DNA of 64,000 nt from positions 22,180-86,179 of the forward strand of contig MLHP01000007.1 of assembly GCA_001999425.1 (NCBI GenBank), given 5' to 3'. The DNA is from Rodentibacter genomosp. 2 (GTDB lineage: Bacteria; Pseudomonadota; Gammaproteobacteria; Enterobacterales; Pasteurellaceae). Under the pieces are notes generated by a model. It ran no database searches. It was not told where the DNA came from and saw only the letters and a list, made by a program, of their open reading frames with translations. Numbering within the stretch: the stretch's first letter is position 1; every line of letters starts with the position of its first letter. The position numbers and the translations under genes were made by a program. This document shows positions 60,801 through 64,000 of this stretch, piece after piece.

Positions 60801-63800
60801 GGTATGATTGCAGCGACACAAGGCAATGCAACGCTTAAGATTACGCAGGCATTACAAAACCTTAATGGCACGATTAATACAAAAACATCTCTCAATTTGA
60901 CCGCACTTGGTGTGAATAATACTCAAGGTCGAATCACGACAGAGCAAGGCGCAATTCAATTTAACGCACGAGGAGAGGCATTTGATAACCGTAACGGCAA
61001 ATTGCTCAGTGGCGGTTTGCTTGCATTATCCGCCGGAGATATTGATAACCGAGCCGGATTTATCCAGGCAACAGGCAATGCAAATATCACGGCGACCGGT
61101 CTGAACAACTCTCGTGTTGGCGCATTGGGATCAGCGGTAATTTCTCATCAACATTTACGCCTCAACGTGCCTAATATCGATAATCAAGCCACGAAAGCGC
61201 AACAAGATAATCCGACACAGGGTATTATTGCCCGAGAGTTGATAGTAAGCGGTCGTCAGCTCAATAACCAAGAGGGCGGCATTTATAGCCTAAGTCGGGC
61301 GGATTTTCGTCTTGATTCGCAATTAAACAATCATCAAGGCGAAATACTGAGCTGGGGCGATTTGCATATTAACGGCTCGCTGAATAGTTTGGATGTGAAT
61401 AATACGCAAGGTATTTTACAGGCAAATAATAAATTGAATTTAACCGCTCGTGCTTTTAGCGAAGACGGACATATTGAAGCGGGACATATTGATATTAATG
61501 TTCAATCGGATGTGAATACCAAACGAGATATCAATGCTTATCATAGCTTGAAATTAACGACTGCCGGACAGTTAGTCAATCAGCACCGTTTATCAGCGAA
61601 TGATCGTCTTCAACTTCAAGCGGGTAAAATAACCAATCATCAAAGTGGAAGAATCAGTGCGGCACAAACCCAAGTGGTTTCCGCTTCAACATTACATAAC
61701 GAAGGCTTGATTAATAGCTTTAATGAAACGGAAAACGCCACTACGCTGATTCGAGCTAAACAAATCGATAATATTGGCACGGGGCGGATTTACGGCGATT
61801 ATGTTGCGTTACAAGCTGATAGCGTATTAAACAAAGATCAACGGGGTAACGACGGTAAGGTTTATGCAGCGACGATTGCAGCGAGGAAGCAATTAGATAT
61901 AGGGGCACAGCGTATTACCAACTTAACCGAAAATTATGATGCGAACAGAAAAAGTGGTGCGCTCATTTATAGTGAGGGCGGTATCTTCTTCGGTAATCGT
62001 TTAGACGAGAATAACTATGCCGTCGGTCAAGCCTTGAGTTTGAAAAACTTCAGCAGCATTATTGAGGCAGGAAAAGAGATTGGATTAAATATCAAAGATG
62101 TGGCTAACACGAATATCCATTACCAATCCGCTATTCAAGAAACCTCAAATGTTTCGGTATCCAAATCCTATATTTTGCCGGATTATTTAGCAACAGGTAA
62201 TGCACCTTACAATAACGGTAAATTACCTTATATTGATACCAAAGGTTTAAAACGGGTTAATTACAGTCGGGCGTGGAAATATGTGCGAAGCTATGATCCA
62301 AGCCGTTTGCAGGTCATTACCGATAGTAGCCAATTAACGAAAGATCAATTGCTTGCCATACCAAATACGGCGGATTGTGTAAACGGCGAATGTCGGATTA
62401 TGCCGGAAAGCGTTTACGGAAAAGATAATCCGGTTTGGCAATATTTTAATTTAACTGCGCCGACGGAAGATATGCCAAACATTACACCAGCAATGGCGGA
62501 AGCGATGAATCGTCAAAAACAAGAGGGCATCGGTAGATTGACGCCATCGAATTTGAGCGAAGAAGAAATCAATGCGTTAGACGAGCAGCAAGATGCACAA
62601 ATGGCTTATGCGCCGGTTGTGCCGACAAAGCCGATTGAACCGAAAAGAGCGGACTATCGGAGTTACATGGCTTATAAACGGGCAAGAACAAAATATAACC
62701 GAGAGTTAACCGCCTATAATAAAGCCGTTCAAGATAAAGCAGATTATGAAACCTTATTGCCGTTAATCAGTTGGACGGCGAAATACGGCGATAATTTAAA
62801 AGCACTCAGCGATGCGATAGATAAACATAACAGTCCGTTATTGGGCGAAGAGTTTTACCGTTTTTGGGAGCTTTTTGTCAATCGTGAACGTGTGGAAGAA
62901 AATATTACCACTGCCTCATTACCGGCACAAATTTTAGCCGGAGAAAATATTACCTACCAAAGTGATCGTTTTCTCAATGATAAAAGCTGGGTCATTAGTG
63001 GGCGAGATATTCGCAATGAGGGTAGCGGTACTTTAAAAAATTTAGATGATGAAGACGCCATTACACGCAATATTGAAGAAGGATGGCGAGATTACACTTA
63101 TACCAGATGGCGCGGCGGTTGGCGTCGTTATCATCAGCGCAAACACACTCAAGGCGGTGCATTGAAACGGGTTGATGAACAACACAAAGATATGGGCATT
63201 TTTGTTCAGCTTGAAAACACACAACCTGCGGCTTATCAACACTATCAAAGCGGTAAATCCCGTAATGAGATTGCTAAGGTGCAAAATGGGGTCAATAGTA
63301 CGGATATTGGTAAACTGAATGTCTCGTCAGTGACCAATGTTGATCGTGATCAAAATAAGGTCAATTTTGACAATAACACGAACCAAACCAAACTGTCGGT
63401 CACTGAATTAGCATTAGAGCGGATTCCTACTATTGATAAGGATAAAGGGATTGAAGTTCGTAGTATTCCGGTTGACACCCGCTTGCCGACACAAAGCCTA
63501 TACCGTATAAATCCGAATGCGGACAGTCATGTTCTTATCGAAACCGACCCGGATTTTGTCCAATATAAAAAATGGCTAAGTTCGGATTATATGTATAAAG
63601 CGCTGCGTCACGATCATGAAAATGTACATAAACGCTTAGGCGACGGTTACTATGAGCAACGCTTGGTTCGAGAGCAAATCAACTTACTGACAGGCAGACA
63701 ATATTTAGGCGGCTATCAAGATTTTGAAAGCCAATATAAAGGTTTAATGGATGCAGGTATTACCTTTGCGAAATCGTTTCATCTGACACCGGGTGTGAAA

Positions 63801-64000
63801 TTATCAGCGGCTCAAGTGGCGGCATTAACCACGGATATTGTGTGGCTGGAAAAAGAACAAGTCAGACTGGATGATGGCAGTCAAACAGAAGTGTTAGTAC
63901 CTAAAGTGTATGCGGTAGTCAAAAAAGGGGATGTCGCCGGCAACGGCACCTTACTGTCTGCTCATGATATTCAACTTAAAACCCAAGAGTTGGTCAATCA
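57840..64000 (+). CDS. Giant two-partner secreted exoprotein (TpsA; FhaB/CdiA type), 3' end outside window
   Basis: The frame is open for 2053 codons and has no stop at the window edge. It begins with an extended signal peptide region (MNKNCFRVIFSKTLQ, VTSELAK) plus hydrophobic core (SLFCALGFVSFSS). A TPS secretion domain follows (about residues 70-310), with NPYLARGEAKVIL near 140 and NPSGIHCEGCG near 180. From about 550 to 1360 come roughly 20-residue FHA-type repeats (N-N-Q-x-G-x-I forms). Then a less repetitive region holds CVNGEC (near 1513) and a Pro/Tyr/Lys-rich helical stretch. Near 1890-2040 lies a conserved block (INPNADSHVLIETDP, SSDYM, KRLGDGYYEQ, DIVWLEKEQV) that I recall from CdiA proteins. 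AAAGGA precedes the ATG. Whether it ends in a toxin is not visible. Confidence 0.92.
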   Translation, partial: MNKNCFRVIFSKTLQCLVVTSELAKTEGKSTERASSGFPQLFAKIQPLTFSLFCALGFVSFSSTVSANLIIQADKSAPKTQQPIVLQTANGLPQVNIQTPNEQGLSHNKYSKFDVDTKGAILNNSRTQVQTQQGGWVQGNPYLARGEAKVILNEVNSSDPSVLKGYVEVAGKKADVIIANPSGIHCEGCGVINSDRTTFTTGKPQIQHGNLESFVVEKGKVSVSGKGLDNSRVDYTEIIARETQINAGVWSKKEMKVVTGKNTVKRTAKPEDLQITHTNQSTAQEAKPQVAIDVGQLGGMYAGKIHLIGTEQGVGVHNAGHIGANAETLKIDSQGRIVNSGTLNANKSIQLTGTNGIENTGKIENRQHDIRLSSGADIKQDGSVIARSGNIQKQAKHAIRQQGETVAKGSIRYEAATVNTAQSALIAAGMQTHTQEENETRTLETSSAQGKTIQIQAGGNATLQGKHFASGQLNINATEVNLDHSRNQAYDIHVQARQGDIQANEAWLTAQQNLILDTPTTLSTPNGHLTANKIRTKQTALNNANGVWVQTGAEDFKLSAQSINNSGGAFSTQGHFFIDTQRVDNTKGKLIAGGKLEVDTHQGQFLSSSGLLFANQTLSLYTGQVDNQQGRIQGEQGVRIETHNHSFNNQAGKLFIRGDLTLNSAALSNAQGNIQADGQLNIETAGSELNNDKGIVSSGTALTLNSGNLTNHQGIIRAQQATIQAASLSQSEGVIKADNTLTVSTAKDLTSQENSLIEGGKVDLTIGGSFINHKQSDVVANRLINITAAELDNQQGQIVSRGDLMMKVQRGGIRNEQGKISVGGNTSISAQDFINTQGLVQSQGAIHLALQGNLDNHQTHPTSATPLGIISLANLSVRAEQLDNRLGYIAAGGNQILNVRGLDNRQGVVTSKATQQIKAATTIDNSQGRLSGGDSQLAATETINRKGQILATDQLHLTTTQGIDNQQGEIKASNAVTLFADRLDNQNGMIAATQGNATLKITQALQNLNGTINTKTSLNLTALGVNNTQGRITTEQGAIQFNARGEAFDNRNGKLLSGGLLALSAGDIDNRAGFIQATGNANITATGLNNSRVGALGSAVISHQHLRLNVPNIDNQATKAQQDNPTQGIIARELIVSGRQLNNQEGGIYSLSRADFRLDSQLNNHQGEILSWGDLHINGSLNSLDVNNTQGILQANNKLNLTARAFSEDGHIEAGHIDINVQSDVNTKRDINAYHSLKLTTAGQLVNQHRLSANDRLQLQAGKITNHQSGRISAAQTQVVSASTLHNEGLINSFNETENATTLIRAKQIDNIGTGRIYGDYVALQADSVLNKDQRGNDGKVYAATIAARKQLDIGAQRITNLTENYDANRKSGALIYSEGGIFFGNRLDENNYAVGQALSLKNFSSIIEAGKEIGLNIKDVANTNIHYQSAIQETSNVSVSKSYILPDYLATGNAPYNNGKLPYIDTKGLKRVNYSRAWKYVRSYDPSRLQVITDSSQLTKDQLLAIPNTADCVNGECRIMPESVYGKDNPVWQYFNLTAPTEDMPNITPAMAEAMNRQKQEGIGRLTPSNLSEEEINALDEQQDAQMAYAPVVPTKPIEPKRADYRSYMAYKRARTKYNRELTAYNKAVQDKADYETLLPLISWTAKYGDNLKALSDAIDKHNSPLLGEEFYRFWELFVNRERVEENITTASLPAQILAGENITYQSDRFLNDKSWVISGRDIRNEGSGTLKNLDDEDAITRNIEEGWRDYTYTRWRGGWRRYHQRKHTQGGALKRVDEQHKDMGIFVQLENTQPAAYQHYQSGKSRNEIAKVQNGVNSTDIGKLNVSSVTNVDRDQNKVNFDNNTNQTKLSVTELALERIPTIDKDKGIEVRSIPVDTRLPTQSLYRINPNADSHVLIETDPDFVQYKKWLSSDYMYKALRHDHENVHKRLGDGYYEQRLVREQINLLTGRQYLGGYQDFESQYKGLMDAGITFAKSFHLTPGVKLSAAQVAALTTDIVWLEKEQVRLDDGSQTEVLVPKVYAVVKKGDVAGNGTLLSAHDIQLKTQELVN

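Noticed and set aside
59500..61900. Regular short repeats, checked as a CRISPR or satellite array
   Set aside because: The periodicity is about 20 codons at protein level with variable DNA, as in FHA repeats; no identical direct repeats with spacers.

Overview
The window is chromosomal DNA of a member of the Pasteurellaceae, close to Haemophilus influenzae. Three observations support this. The 9-bp uptake signal AAGTGCGGT (or ACCGCACTT) occurs about 41 times by eye, against about 0.5 expected by chance. The proteins look Haemophilus-like: a fused SiaQM transporter, a P2-type porin, a P5-type OmpA and a selenocysteine-containing SelD. Several gene blocks match the order I remember from H. influenzae Rd (nan/nag-porin-rnhA-dnaQ-der; nrdG-cydCD-trxB; hemH-thioesterase-ydiJ-ompA-grxD; thiBPQ-bioB). 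I recalled that synteny and did not compute it; genus and species are left open.

Layout. 0-12.5 kb: sialic acid and amino-sugar utilisation. On the minus strand are SiaP, SiaT, the epimerase NanM and a PTS IICB transporter. Divergent from them are nanE, nanK, siaR, nanA, nagB and nagA, which together take Neu5Ac to fructose-6-phosphate. 12.5-24.2 kb: a P2-like porin, rnhA/dnaQ (divergent), two tRNA-Asp genes, der, cysS, ppiB, an alanine dehydrogenase and sodium-symporter pair, a TatD-family nuclease, a small unknown protein, nrdG and the SRP RNA. 24-29.7 kb: cydD-cydC, trxB and a cysteine-less thioredoxin/TPR protein. 29.7-32.9 kb: a gluconate module (GntP permease, GntK, GntR) with two operators and two perfect CRP sites. 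33-42.4 kb: selD (in-frame TGA = Sec), hemH, a hot-dog thioesterase, a YdiJ-type FAD/Fe-S oxidoreductase, ompA, a lemA-TPM operon and grxD. 42.5-46.9 kb: a TPP riboswitch followed by thiB-thiP-thiQ-bioB. 47-54.8 kb: putP, putA, trxA, ldhA and metB.

55-64 kb: a tRNA Gly-Cys-Leu-Lys operon, 567 bp without a gene, then a two-partner secretion locus. The locus has an FhaC/CdiB-type outer-membrane transporter and a very large FhaB/CdiA-type exoprotein. The exoprotein is open for 2053 codons and runs off the end of the window. Its order of domains resembles contact-dependent inhibition (CDI) effectors more than a plain adhesin. The decisive C-terminal toxin and immunity gene, if present, lie beyond position 64000. 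This locus is poor in uptake signals and sits next to tRNA genes, so it is the most likely accessory region.

Several proximal starts were moved downstream from the longest reading frame because a ribosome-binding site or family alignment points there (nanM, siaP, nanE, rnhA, ald, cydC, gntP, hemH, grxD, thiQ, bioB). Many terminators here are built from inverted pairs of uptake signals.
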